Shown here one piece after another: positions 50,101 through 62,800 of a DNA stretch of 64,000 bases (position 1 is its first letter; the number at the start of each line of letters is the position of its first letter). The stretch comes from Schizochytrium sp. TIO01 (taxonomy: Eukaryota; Sar; Bigyra; Thraustochytrida; Thraustochytriidae), in the NCBI GenBank assembly GCA_004764695.1, contig SMSO01000035.1:432001-496000 (forward strand), given 5' to 3'. The notes below the pieces were generated by a model, which saw nothing but the letters and a program-made list of their open reading frames with translations, ran no database searches and had not been told where the DNA came from. A program made the position numbers and the translations under genes.

Positions 50101-51867
50101 TTCCAAGACGCTTTGAATGCGCTACACGATTTCCCTGATGCACGTGCAGGTGCCATTCTTGTGTTTCTTCCTGGTTTGGCACAGATTACGAACTTGTACA
50201 ATCGTTTGACTCATGGAAGGTACTTTGGCAACTCTTCCAGATTCTTGGTGTTGCGTTTGCACTCAAGCTTGTCGTCCCTTAAGGATGAGCAGCGGAAGGT
50301 ATTTGAGACTCCGCGTCGTGGAGTTGTAAAAATTGTACTCTCTACAAATATTGCCGAGACAGGTGTAACAATTCCTGATGTAGTATACACGATTGATACC
50401 GCTCGTGTGAAACAAGTCGGCTTCAATCCGGCACGTCAAATGCAATCTTTGGAGGATACCTTCGTTTCGCGTGCCAGTTTAACGCAGCGTGCAGGTCGTG
50501 CCGGTCGTGTGAAGCCTGGCATTGCTTTTCAGCTTATCTCCACTCAGGGTCAGCGAGAGTGGCTTTCCGATTTTCAAATGCCTGAGATTCGTCGTGTTGC
50601 ATTGGAAGGTGTATGCCTACAGATTATGGCAATGCACGCAGGCGGCCAAGAAGATGAACGGCTGGCAGATCCGTGGCGCTTCTTGCGCGAGGCTTTGGAC
50701 CCCCCTCTTCCAAAAGCGATCCATGCGGCGATGCAGAACCTTGTCGAAGCGGGTGCTGTTATCATGAAGGTCTCTGATACTGATACAAACAACCAAGGAA
50801 AAAATACCGATCATACAAATGGCCGAGGGAACGACCTTCCTGATCTTCTCCGGGGCCAGGCACTTTTGACTCCCCTTGGGATGCATCTTTCTCATTTTCC
50901 TTTAGATATGAAGATTGGCCGTATGGTCATTTATGGAGCTCTTTTTGGATGCCTTGACCCAGTTATGACGGTTGCAGCCAGTATTGGTCAGGAGCAGAAA
51001 CTGTTCTTGAGTCCGGCTGGGCGACAGGCTGAGGCAGCGAACGCTCACAAAAAGTTTGCTCATGAATGTAGCGACTTACTTACCCTGCACAATGTTTATC
51101 GTGCGTGGCACTTGCAATCTGTTCAAGGTGGTGCGCGCGCTGAAACTGCATTCTCGCGCACTAACTTTGTGAGCCAACGCTCGTTGGAAGAGATTCGTAA
51201 GACCAAATCTGAATTAATGCAAGTCCTGAAGCGCATGGGTTTCGCATCTGATGAGGACTCTGTAGACCCTGTCAACGTGGAAAGGCTTGATCTCAACTAC
51301 AAGGGAACAAGCGACTGGCTCAACCGATATGCAGACAACGTTCCGCTTGTATGTGCAGTTCTTTGTGCTGGTCTTTTTCCTAATGTTGCCATGGTTACGC
51401 ATAAGCCGAACAGCAAGAGGAATCGTGAGGTTGCATATACCTGCCGCAACCCTAGAAACAATCAGGATGAGATTGTCACGCTTATTGATCGTTCAGTAAA
51501 TGCAGGCCGTCTCAGGCCAGGAGTCAAGCAAGACTTCCGTGGGCCGCAACGTGTCGGGTGGGTGACCTTTTTAACCAAGCTCAAGACAAACTCACGCGTG
51601 CTTTTGTTTGATTCCACCTTTGTTCCGCACGCTGCTTTGTCATTCTTTGGTGGCTCTGTGCAGATCCAATATCGCGACCGCGCCCTTGTTGTGGACCGTT
51701 GGTGTCGTCTTGTGGTTCCTCCCAAGACTGCTGTTATTATTCAGAAGTATCGCCGTGCCTTGGACGAATTTCTCTTGCGCAAGTTCGATGCTCCGAGCGC
51801 AAAACAGCAGGAAGAGGATCTCCGTGTTGTAGACATGATCGTGAGGTTGTTGAAGTTTGAAGACTAA
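47171..51867 (+). CDS. DHX29: DHX29-like DEAH-box RNA helicase, with a one-base frame break
   Basis: Two overlapping frames make one protein of about 1565 residues. The first (from ATG 47171) begins with a basic Lys-Arg-Lys-Thr-Lys-Asn-Lys head. A UBA-like segment follows at about 155-205 (Glu-Trp-Leu, then Leu-Pro-Pro-Gly-Trp), then a charged coiled region and a dsRBD-like part. The second frame holds the helicase: Walker A Gly-Gln-Thr-Gly-Ser-Gly-Lys-Thr at about 696-703, Asp-Glu-Val-His at about 801-804, Met-Ser-Ala-Thr, and the winged-helix, ratchet and OB-fold regions. UBA-like plus dsRBD-like N-termini and the Phe-Gly-Cys-Leu-Asp-Pro motif match DHX29, which binds the 40S subunit and helps 48S assembly on structured 5' leaders; DHX57 is the main alternative. 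The frames meet at about 48872-48876 (TGTGGATAAG). One extra G there gives Asp-Leu-Trp-Asp-Lys-Trp, matching the family's Asp-Val-Trp-Leu-Glu-Trp. No good intron fits. Confidence 0.85.
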
Positions 51868-52230
51868 AGTTTCTGTCAATAGTATATCAGCAATTTATCT
51901 GAATCCACCTTGTACCAGCGATCTTATTGATATGCTAGATTTAATTAATCAAGCATTCACCTCCCTTGATCTCTGTTTGGACAAGGGTGCTTCATTAGGT
52001 ACTTTATAGTTTATTAGTGGACCTGTTGCTCAGAAGTATCAATAGATCTATCAACGTCAACACAATTCAACTTTAATCTAAACGTTTTTAATTAGGAATA
52101 TAGGTAGGAGTAAAGGGATAAATTTGCGGCACCAAAAATGCATATAACCATTGGATTACGATGTTGTAGTTGCATACGTGCTCAGGATCATAAACTTGCG
52201 AGCATCATAAAGTCAAAGCACAAGCAAAGC
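51868..52230. other. Convergent 3' region between the DHX29-like and ASST genes
   Basis: The 363 bases between convergent stop codons are AT-rich, with TTAATTAATC at about 51941 and no ORF of note. They probably contain both polyadenylation regions. Confidence 0.5.
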
Positions 52231-53784
52231 TTATGCCTCCACGTAGCGGTAACGCTTGAGTGTGCGAGAGGCCAGGGCCGGAAAGTCTGGTGCATACTTG
52301 GTGGCCACGAAAAAGTGGCGGTCACAACCCTCAGGAGGGTAATCGCCCTGGCGTAAGTAGCCTACAGACCCCTTATTCAGGTGCCTTGAGCCAATAGAAG
52401 GCACAACATAGCGCCAAACTTCCTTGCCGTCCTTATTAATCTCTACAAAGATGCCCAAAGTTCCTTGATTGATAAGAGTGTTTCCATTTGGGAGGCGGCG
52501 TGCACTTGAGATATTTCCGCAGAAAAAACTTCCCTCACGAAAGCGCTTTGGTCCATAGGACCAGCACGGTTTCTCCGGCCCGAAAGTGGCCCATGGGTCT
52601 TCCTCAGGCAATATGTAATCTCCAGAGTAGCGAGTCTCCTCCGGAAGCTCGATCTCGTCGATCGCAGACCATTGGCGGTCCGGATGTCTTCCATTGTTGA
52701 ACACGAGGATATTGCCTGCACCGGGAGATCCCTCCGGGATCACCGTGATGTCGTGCTGCACAAAGAGCTTTTGCGTAGTTCTACTACCACGTCCATAGTT
52801 TACAGGGTTGCCCCACCTGTAGAGAAAGTCGCCACCCTTGCCACGTCGTCCTCCTTCGCTAGTTCTAACCTCTTCTGCTGTGGTGGAGTGATCAATAGCC
52901 ATAATTTCGCAGTGAGAGTTAAAGGACAGAAAGATTTGATCCCTTTTCTCACAGTACGCGACGCTGTTCACGTGGCACCAGTCTTTCTCCCCTGTAACCC
53001 CCGGCCTTCCTGTCATGGGTGGCAAGGCTCCATTTTTTGGTCCCCCAAGCCTCTTGTCGAGGTTGGTCTGTCTCCGTTGGCCCATTTTGCCTCCAGACGG
53101 ACAGCAGTTAAAATCGAACTTATGTGGACTGTCTTGCACAGACCCGAAGTTCTTCTTGTCCGGGAATACGTCCTGGACGAGATGGTCCCACATGCACCAG
53201 CGCCACACAACTTCAGCAATACCCCGCTCACGATCCGGTTTGAGTTCGAGCACTTGCTCTTCCCAAAGTTCCCCGTCTGGAAGTAAGTCGGGTCTACGGC
53301 CGTTTGCCAAGGCCTCTTCCTTTGATCTGCGAGCCCAGATCAGCAACAAGATGTTGCCGTTTGGCATTTCCACGACAGTGTGGTGAGAAAGGTATTTTGT
53401 GAAAGGTGTGCATGCGAACGACCAAACTACATTTCCTTCCCAATCGACTTCTTCCACACGGCCTGCAGCACCTCCGGTTGCAAAGCTCGGGGCATCAAGG
53501 TTCTCGTTACCATCGCGAAGGAGATTGCCGTTTTTCAGCAAGTATGAGGCGAAGACCACATAGTCTGATTCCCATTCATGAACGACACCCCCGTCGACGT
53601 CCACTAAATATGTCACGGGGCCGCTAGAGAACAATACATAGCCGTCCATAACGCCTTCATCGTCGCGTGAGATCACACCAACAGTGCGATCTTCAAGTGC
53701 AATATCAGCAGACCGCTGGAAAAGTCGTCCCTGCACAAGTTTGCGAGCCTTGTATGGCCGCGACAGCTCATTCGAAGTCGACAT
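52231..53784 (-). CDS. Arylsulfotransferase (ASST)-family beta-propeller protein
   Basis: The 517-residue protein is numbered from the first ATG; 25 further codons upstream start at GTG. Repeated blade motifs are visible: Gly-Tyr-Val-Leu-Phe, Val-Asp-Val-Asp-Gly-Gly-Val-Val-His-Glu-Trp, Leu-Leu-Lys-Asn-Gly-Asn-Leu-Leu, Val-Asp-Trp-Glu-Gly-Asn-Val-Val-Trp and Pro-Asn-Gly-Asn-Ile-Leu-Leu-Leu. Conserved family positions follow, with His-His in the first third, Trp-Cys-His-Val-Asn-Ser in the middle and Gln-His-Asp-Ile-Thr-Val-Ile-Pro later. This pattern fits the ASST (arylsulfate sulfotransferase) superfamily, which in bacteria moves sulfate between phenols. Eukaryotic members are mostly uncharacterised, so the substrate is unknown. 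There is no clear signal peptide or membrane segment, so it may be cytosolic, unlike periplasmic bacterial ASST. Confidence 0.8.
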   Translation of the reverse strand: MSTSNELSRPYKARKLVQGRLFQRSADIALEDRTVGVISRDDEGVMDGYVLFSSGPVTYLVDVDGGVVHEWESDYVVFASYLLKNGNLLRDGNENLDAPSFATGGAAGRVEEVDWEGNVVWSFACTPFTKYLSHHTVVEMPNGNILLLIWARRSKEEALANGRRPDLLPDGELWEEQVLELKPDRERGIAEVVWRWCMWDHLVQDVFPDKKNFGSVQDSPHKFDFNCCPSGGKMGQRRQTNLDKRLGGPKNGALPPMTGRPGVTGEKDWCHVNSVAYCEKRDQIFLSFNSHCEIMAIDHSTTAEEVRTSEGGRRGKGGDFLYRWGNPVNYGRGSRTTQKLFVQHDITVIPEGSPGAGNILVFNNGRHPDRQWSAIDEIELPEETRYSGDYILPEEDPWATFGPEKPCWSYGPKRFREGSFFCGNISSARRLPNGNTLINQGTLGIFVEINKDGKEVWRYVVPSIGSRHLNKGSVGYLRQGDYPPEGCDRHFFVATKYAPDFPALASRTLKRYRYVEA

Positions 53785-56700
53785 TGAATGAGCTGGTAGA
53801 GTCCGTTTATGGATTTCGCGGAGCAATTTGATGATTGATATCTTGAGTCCAAAGAGCACAGAAACGCGAGCGCCAAAGTCTCAAAAGGGCTGAGAGTACC
53901 TGGAGAGCTGAGAATGCACACGGTAGCTTGACTATGTTTTTACTGCACCTTTTCCTAAAGCCTCGATCCGAAGAGTGGAGGGAGCAGGTTTCATACAGGG
54001 TTCTGATCGCGGGTCTGTTGATGGGTGATTCGTAATCGGCCGAAGGTCGTTTCGGGTTTGCTTTATATGATTTGCTATTCTACATGAAAGTACCCTGTGT
54101 TGCTTTTGGATGATAAAAATAATTATCTCTCTTAATTTTCCATGATTCTTACATTTGTTCCAACGATGAAAAATGGGGCGGAGTGGTAGGTGCTGAATTT
54201 AAGAATGATCGCGGTACGGAGATTGAATTAAGTTATTGTAGCTTGGGTTGCGCCCAGAAATGCCTTGCATATGCGCACATGAATTAAGGTGAATTTATCG
54301 CCCAAATCAGCGATGGTGCTGCAAAACTTGCACGGGCATGAGCATCTTCAGCTCTGCCTCTTTCTTTTAAGTTGCGAGTGGTCGCTCATTTTCTCTACAT
54401 CTTTAATTAAAATAAACGATGGAAGACTACCTAGAATACTTTTTAGTCTTCGTCAAAATAATAATAACAATAATGAGAATTATTATTAAGTTAAGAACAT
54501 AATAATTTACATAAAAAAAAATTATGTACAAAGTTGTTGTCCTTGAATGCACAATTCACCCCTTCAGGCTTCAACAGGGCACTCGCCCCAAGATTCATTT
54601 CTTATTTCTCTGGAATCTCTCCTTTGAGGAAGCTCTCCTGCTCAGCACGCGACTTTGCTCTTCTGCACGCTTATGGTCAAAGGGGGTCTTTTCTTTCAAT
54701 ATAATAGCAGTAGAGGTCTGCTTACTCATCCTACCACCTGAATCATATTTTACAACCTATTTAGCTACTTTTTACTTACTTCAAGTTACTTACTTTATAA
54801 ATGAATAAATAGAAGAATATAAAAAATAGATATTTTGCCTTTTGTTATTGCAGCTTTGGCATTGATAGATAGAAAAGAATGGAGCCGTGCGGAGGAAAAT
54901 CGCACCAAGCGTCTCCAAACAGCTACCGTCCTGTCTCAGCCCGGATCTGCAGTGCACTCGCAATTGCTTCATAACTGTTATGCTAATGCCTTCAGAGTCT
55001 GTGGATAGCTTCGGCGATTGAGGGAGCACCAGTTCACCAGGAAGTAGTATGTACAACCCTTATAGCTTCTGAAGAAGTGCAGTGTTGTTCAAGTTATTAC
55101 TTAAGTTTTAATATGCCGTCCGCCTTCTTTGTTCGCATGGCCATCATTGGGGCCTTAGCTGAAAAGCTTGAAATCGCAGGGACTAAGCCTCTGACTGCAC
55201 TGCCTTGGAACGTTCGAGTTGCGGGAACCGAGGTGTGATTATTGTCCAATCATTTGCCTTGCACAAGTTTCCACCGAATTCACGAATATTTATGTTAACC
55301 CTGGCAAAAGCCTTTCTTAGCAAATATGATTCAATTCTTTCAACAATACAAAGTGGTTTGGTTAACGGGTTGGTTGTCTTGATGCATGGGGATGTCGGAA
55401 CTTCATGAGCTCGCCTGCTTTGCCCAAACTTTAAAGGCCGCTCGCTATTCTTTGAGTGCATCGAAATCTTTTGAGACTGAGAATATGCGTAAATACTACT
55501 AGGACTGTTTTTTGTGACTACCAATAAATTCTTTTGTAAACTTTAACCAATACTAAAAGGAAACTTCATGAGCATTTGGCAATCAATATAAACTAAGTAG
55601 TACCAGGCATTGCAGTGCTTAGTTGAGTGGTTCCTAAACAAGTGCGTTCCTACAAACAATTAAAAATAATCCAAATGCTCACCGAACGTAACAGGCAATA
55701 AATAATATGAAGTGTCGAAATGAAAAGTGTCTTGAGTTTGTGATGCAAATAGTTTAATCCAAAATAATAACAATTTAATTGAAAAATTAAAATAGAAATA
55801 GAAATATTTAGGTCTTCCATACCTGCTACAATCCTTGCAGATGTGAGGCGCCTATTCAAAACTCAGGCTGCAAACAATAATAGCGTACTGATATTCAAGC
55901 ACTGCAACTCTGTGATACAGGGCTGCAATACCACTGGTATTTCTAGATTCTCCTGTCGTTGTTCGATCATTCCACGCAAATAGTAATAACAGCTTTCAAA
56001 CGCAAACGCAAACAAGAATTCGTACTTCAATGTTTTTGCCTTCTGGTTTTATCTCTAGAGGGCAAGCAACAATATGATCTTGAGTGAAATGAGCAAGCTC
56101 TGTAGTGCCGAACCTGCTATTAAACATGCCTTGGTGATGACCATCGTGCCGTTTTTAGTGAGAAGTAGATATCTACCTAGGTAGTAGAATAGCCCACAAG
56201 CAGAACTTGGCTTGATTGCTTATTCGTATGTGTGCAAACTGCGTTTTTGAAGTGTCGACCAGGATCCTCGCGAAAAGGGTTCCTTCAAAAGCCTGAGTGG
56301 GTTCTTCACTTTGTGGAATCAAGCCAAACTCGGATCAGATACGAAGCAAACGAGCCTGAAGGACGCCATCTTCGAGGCAATTGCGTACCTGTGAACGTGG
56401 AGCCCTAGGTATGGCGGTTCTGCAAATTTTGTATTTCAAAGGTTAATCACTCGTGGATTTATTTCTCAGCTGCGAAAATTCTTATTTTTAATCTATAGTA
56501 CGTCGTATTCACGAGTAAGTCTTCTTTTCAAAAAAATAATTAAATCATTATAGTGAGTAAGCTAACGAAACAGATATATTGTTGTTTCAATATTAAAAAA
56601 ACTTAGGATTTATAGTAGATCGATGATACGGTGTGTGAAACAAAAAAAATCATCTAGGGCTCGTTAGTAAGTAATACTTAAACATTAGACAAAGCTTCAC

Positions 56701-59700
56701 ACCAAATATATATATTTTCAGAATAAATAAATGTGCTTGTTAAGGTTAGGAAAAAAAAGAAAAAAAAGTTTAAACAAATTGATTAGTTTCAATTAGTTAG
56801 CCTGTTGGTAGTTATATCAATCTAAGCAAATAATTTATTATTATAATAATAAATTGTAAATTCGATTAAGTTTTTTTTGCACTAAACTAAACTCCCAACC
56901 CTCAAGTGGCCTCCATGTTTGCGCACGTGGGCAATACTTGTGCCAATTACCAGCGCGTCATATACAACTAATGGTTTGGGGAAATGAGCAGCTTGATAAA
57001 TGGCGTATTGCCATCCATGTAGGTGCGAGGGCCTTGGTTGGCACTATCGTTATGATGATGAAGAATTTGTTCACAGTATTTGATGTGCGACGAGGGCCTT
57101 AATTTTGTCTGATTAAACTCTCGACTCGCTCATTAGGCAGAGTTCAATAACAGAAATAAGTTTGTTTAGGTAAAGCTCTGAGTTAAAGCAATGGTGTGCT
57201 ACAAAGTACCTACTATGAAATCTCGGAGCTTGTTTTCTTTGTAATACTGACCAAGATAAAGACGATCAAGTTTTTTTAATAAAATTAATTAAATGGGATG
57301 ACGCTGTTTCTGCAAAGAATCGTTCCTTGCACCTGTTAATGCTAGCTTCATAGAGCCATTGAACAACTCAAGTACCAGAGAACTTATCACTTTTTGCTAA
57401 TTGTACAGTACAGTGCATGAAACTCTTTTCATCAATGACTTGAAGAGTGTGAAGAACAACTCTTCAGGTTATTCATGCATGACGCACACTGCTTTCATCA
57501 CTTGCAGAACGACTTGAGAACGGCACAAGATGTTTTGGTAGCCATCTCATCGGCCTTTAATCTTAAAACTTATTATTTTGATTAGTATTATTTTAAAGCT
57601 TCTAGTACCGACATAACAACTACCAACCGCCATGATCATGATGCGAGAGATATTTTTATTCTGTAAACTAGCTATCATAATGATACATATATGTTTAAAC
57701 TTAACATAATAATGATAATGATAATAAATACTGACAAATGATAATAAATCAGCAAGGCCTAATAGGCTTTTCATTGAGGGCCTGACTTGAATGATGAAAC
57801 ATACGGCTGAGTAAATAGTTAGAGCGAAGCACATTTTAAAGCTTTATCTCCCCAGAACTCTACCTGGCTGAGCCGACAGCCTCAGCATTATACGCATCCG
57901 ACTTGAATTTATATTGTTTTGTTTTTGGTATCTCGGCATTTTTTTTAAATCTAAAAAATCTTCTTTTTCTTTTTTTTAAATTCACGTGGACAGCGTTCCC
58001 ACTCACTATTCCCATAAACTCTAGCCAAACAGCCCTGTTTGGATTTACTGCTCTGTGTAGGTCTGATCAATTGAGTGGCTGTCTATAACACTTAGTCTGG
58101 ATGCTACCTTAGAGAAACAGTGACGCCCCGATCACCATATTTACACAGTTAGTTTGAGATCACAATAGTGGTACCTAGAGTTAAGTGAACTCTTGCATTC
58201 GCGACATCTCCAACATCTTCACAGTTGGGAATAGGTGTCCACACCTAAAGGCTCGTGGATTGAGATACTAAAAGGATAGCTGGCGGCGATTTCTGACTAG
58301 TTAGTAGACCACGCCTCTGACTTGCTACCAAGCGAAACGAAGTCGATTGCTTCTAAGGGTGGCAGTTTATCGAGTCCTGTGGTCAGCGCCATTCTTGCCA
58401 GATGCGAGAATTCCCTAATTTACACGAGGCGGGACATACTCAAATGAACGAAATTGCGCAAAGGTTGTATGTACAATGGTATGTCTTCGCTCCTTGCTGG
58501 CCGTAGAAGTAACTTTGCAGAAGCAGTAAGTTTCTGTGCAGTGTAACGTTTTCATGCTCGAAGGGGATTTCCAGCAATTTAAAACATACTGTGACTCGTT
58601 ATAACTGCAAATTCATGATTGGAAGCTTCTTGTCGTATCTCTGTCACTTCTACCGTATTGAATTTGGCTGACAAACCCTCTCGACAAGCCATGGATAGCC
58701 TGCTGATGCTATCGTAGTTAGCGTCAAGCCATGACCCGTAAATGAGCTTACAAAACAAACTTCCTTTTCCGAAAGCGTGCAATGCACGTGTGCAACTTGA
58801 GGGCAGTGTGATTGAGAGAAATTTTATCTGCGAAAGCAGGAGTTAAAGAAAAAGGTATTGCAAAAACGAAGAATCAGGACGAAATGCAAAGAGTAATCAA
58901 AGTGCTGCATTAGGCAGGACACCTCTGCTGGTTTGACGAGTTAACTCGAGAGAAAGCCCCACTTGAGTGAGAGTCCTCCTAGCTAGAGACTGCAGATCGT
59001 ACTTTCTAAGCCCCCGTATCAAATTTGCCTTGCGGAATTGAGGGTGCTGGAATTTTCCAAATGTTTTGTTTCTTTCCATGCAGTGAAATGTGTTGGTAGC
59101 AGACATTTCAATCTCAAATAAAGAATCAGATACTAAGAATCGATTATTTTGAAAGTCTTTGTTCTGTTAAGCGATGCATATAATGTTTCCGAACGCTGAA
59201 AAAGTTGCTTTGGTATCCTGAGTCTACAGGTTTCTCTTAATCTACCTTGGCTATATGATATGAAATAACATTTTGGCTTGGTAAAGATGTTTTTCTTTCT
59301 TTCAGCAAAGTTGAATTAATTTATATTTCCATATAAAGTAGGCTTGGGTTCTCAACTCTTTTTCAAAAAGAAGATGTACAAATCAGCATACCAAATCCTC
59401 AGTGCCTCAAACCTATTTCATGCACGTACCAAAAAGAGGACTACAATGTAATTGCAATTTTTTCGTAGACTGTTTAGTTGCTTACCCATTATTCGCACAG
59501 TTTATCATAACGTGCTTAACTTGTGATTAAAGCGCACAAGCTAGATGCAAGTCTTGATTTTAGCAGCTCTCGGGTTACGCAAGAGGCGCGCTCGACGATG
59601 GCACCTTGGATAGTACTAAACCCAAAACTGCGCAACGCAATCTAGCGTCACTTTGGGCCCACTCTCTGATGCCTCCACTCATTCTCTTATGATCTACCTA

Positions 59701-59892
59701 AGTAATGTTAGTAAAGGTTAGTGAGACAATAATGAGAGAATGGTCTTACTTAAGCTCTCTTAAGTTTTCTTACGCTTTCTTGGTTTTCTGATTCACCATA
59801 GAATTGAATTCATTGACGCGCTGGCCACTTCGAGCGAGTCAAACTCAACTTCTAGGGCTGTAATTGCAGCTTTGAGTTGGGGTCGAACCTCA
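53785..59892. other. Gene-poor region before the SF1 helicase gene
   Basis: No gene can be supported. The sequence is AT-rich with many short homopolymers. At 55113-55238 (+) a 41-codon ATG frame (Met-Pro-Ser-Ala-Phe-Phe-Val-Arg...) looks protein-like and is followed by a partly open stretch to 55408. It could be an exon, a remnant or chance. A 24-base perfect palindrome of TTATTA/TAATAA lies at 56832-56855. A run of ATAATGATAATG-type repeats lies at 57700-57750. Confidence 0.4.
56832..56855. repeat. Perfect 24-bp AT palindrome
   Basis: AATTTATTATTA is followed directly by its reverse complement. It could form a cruciform, but in AT-rich sequence it may be chance. Confidence 0.8.
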
Positions 59893-62800
59893 ATGGCTCC
59901 TGGGAGGAATCTCCATGCCGGTCGCGCTAGCCAAGGTGAGCAGAGATCGACTCGTGGAGGCCGCAATGGGCCATCGCGAGGCCGTGGTGATGCAAGAGGG
60001 CAACCAAAAGCACCTTTGAAAAGACAAAGAAGCGGATCCCGAGGACCAATAAATGAGGATGGGGGGGAATTACAGCAGAGTACCGTCGGTCGCTCCTCAA
60101 CTTCTGGCAGAAACAGTTACCGGGGTGAGGCTGAAGTCATCGTGAACAAAAGGCGATTGCCTGACGAACCGTCATCGCAATCCAATAACAACCGTTCTTC
60201 AAGACAATCACGAGGATCATCTCGTGGGCTTTCGGATCATGGTTACACTGCTGATATAAGCACCGACAAAGAAGGGGAAGATGACAGGAGAGGATCCCGG
60301 AGAATACTTGAGAAAGGAGATCCTTTTTCGAAGAAGAATTACAGAAGAGAAACATCCAATGCATATAAAAATTCATCGGAAGCCCCAAGGCAATCACAAT
60401 CATCGAACATGGCACGTCAATCAAAATCGTATACAGATTCTCCATTATCTTCTCAATACAGGACTGGAAACTCACGATCTAATAGAGATCCCGAGTTGCG
60501 ATCTGGCATTCCCCGAGCTGAAGGGTCTCCTCGTCATGGGATGTCGAGATCTAGGGATGGGTCCTCTCACACTGTTCGCCGTCGCAGCCGATCCCCATCA
60601 TCAGTCCGACCGCCTGATCCATTCTCCAGGAAGAATCACAGGAGGCAAACGGCTGACGAATATGATGAAAATTCAAGGTATTCACAACCATCTAGCAGGA
60701 CAAACCCCAGGTCAGATTCTTCGTTATCTTCTCAAAGCAGGAGTAGAAGTTCACGGCCTCACAGAGATTCAGATTCACGATCTAGCAACCCCCAAGCCGA
60801 AAGATCTTCGCGTCAAGGCATGTTGAAAAATGAGGACGGAGCCTCCGACAGATCTCGTTATCGCAGTCGATCCCCGTTGCCGACCCAGTCCCGTGATAAG
60901 TATTATGTGTCGCAGTCGAATGGCCACAAAACGTCTCCCACCGCCCGTGATAGCAACTCTTCAAAGAGGAGCGCAGACGATTCTGCACCAAATCTGGCGC
61001 GCTCGATCGGAAGTACGTCTAAGAGATTACGAGCATCTTCGAGCCGCTCAAGTGCAGTTGGAGATAATGACAGAGAGCAGGCATCAAGGCCTTCTGGATC
61101 ATCTAGAAATTCTCGATTTTCAAGTCAAGATCCATACGATAACTCAAGGAGGAACTCTACACGCAATCAGGACTCTGCAGGCCGTCGTAATTCTGACAGT
61201 AATATACTTGTTTCAGACCCTGGACTCGCAACATGGACCTGCCCCGCATACTCATTGTCACCAAGCAAATTTAACAACGCTATACTTCTTGAACTGCGCG
61301 CAATGGAGGCGGCCCGTGCCAAAAACACAAAGCACGAGGTCAGGGGACTTCAAAAAGTGCCTACAAACTTTGATGATGGCGCTTCAGAACGTGAGCTGAT
61401 TTTTCGCCCGCTCATCCTCGAGGAATCATTGCAAACGGTCTGTGCAGGCTTACGTCCTTTGGTTCGTAGACGGCATGCAACAACATACGAAATCAAGCTA
61501 CTGAAGATTCCAACACCAAGCAATAATAAAGCAACGCAGCTGCGCTTTCAAATTCTGACTCCAACTACACAGCTTGCGCATCGCGCTATGCATATCTCTA
61601 CACCCTATTTGATTCAACCAAAGGACACAAGGGTACGTGATCGCTGGCTAGTTGGTTTAGTCACAAGCAAATGTAGAGCGATGTCGGATGGCATTCTAGA
61701 ACTTGATGTGCTAGTTCCCGTGAATCTTGATTCGTTCGATAACCAGTTCGTTGTTGATTCCGTGTGGCAAGCTCGGCCTGGACCGGGTTTGGTCATGTAT
61801 GAGCGGATGTATTCCGCCCAGGTGGAGGGCAAACTGCCTTTCATACGTCAGATTCTCGGCATGAAAGAATCCAAACATGTTCTTTTTGCAGATTCTGATG
61901 TAGAGGGCATGTCCGAGGATGAAATTGTTACTCATGATTCGATACGCACAAATTCAGAAATGTTAAAAGCATTTCGAGATTCGACGTTTAAAAAAGAGCT
62001 AAACATCTCACAGTGTACCGCAATTGAGAGTGTTTTGCGCTATGACCATGCGTCGTGCAAACGAAAAATCTTCATGTGGCAAGGTCCCCCGGGAAGTGGT
62101 AAGTCGTCTACTCTCTCGCGCCTGCTAGCGTTTATGAGCTCCCAAGCATCGCACTCGTCTTCGCATGTACGTGTTATGGTTTGTGGTCCCTCAAATCAGT
62201 CTGTTCATGTTCTTGTTAATAAGGTTCAGGTACTTTGCTCTTCACATCAAATACGATGCCCAGCAATTGCATTGTCTGCAGTTGACGAGAGCGTTCCAGA
62301 GCATCTCTATGACATTTTTGTACACCGAGTATTCGCAACATGGGCTCAGCGAATCCGGTTTTTGGTGGATAAACTTGCAGATGCCGAAGCTGAGCAGTCG
62401 TTAACATTACTTTTGGATACAATTTGGCAACGAGTGCCACATACCATGCAAGCACTGCGCCAAAAGCAGAATCTTGCATCGAAAGATAATCTTCTTATGC
62501 TTGTGAAGGCTTGCGCTATGAGCATGCGTCGTCGGGCATCGCAGGCGGGCACGCCAATGGATGGCGAATCCCAGATTGCAATGCTTCGTCAAGACGTTAA
62601 AAAGGCGGCAGAGAAGGTCCGGTCTAAGTCGAAAACGACAGATGCCAAGTCTAGTGTACTTTCTAGAACAACTCTTGATCCTGTAGATGAGGAAGAGGGT
62701 GATGAGATTTATGCTGACGAGTCTGACAACAGTGACGTTCAGGTAGTCGAGGTAAGAAGTTTTGATAGTCAGAAAAATATGGTTAATGCATCGCCTGCAC

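Noticed and set aside
48859-51867. Separate helicase gene starting at 48859
   Set aside because: The start is GTG, and the frame continues a DHX29-type protein whose N-terminal half lies directly upstream.
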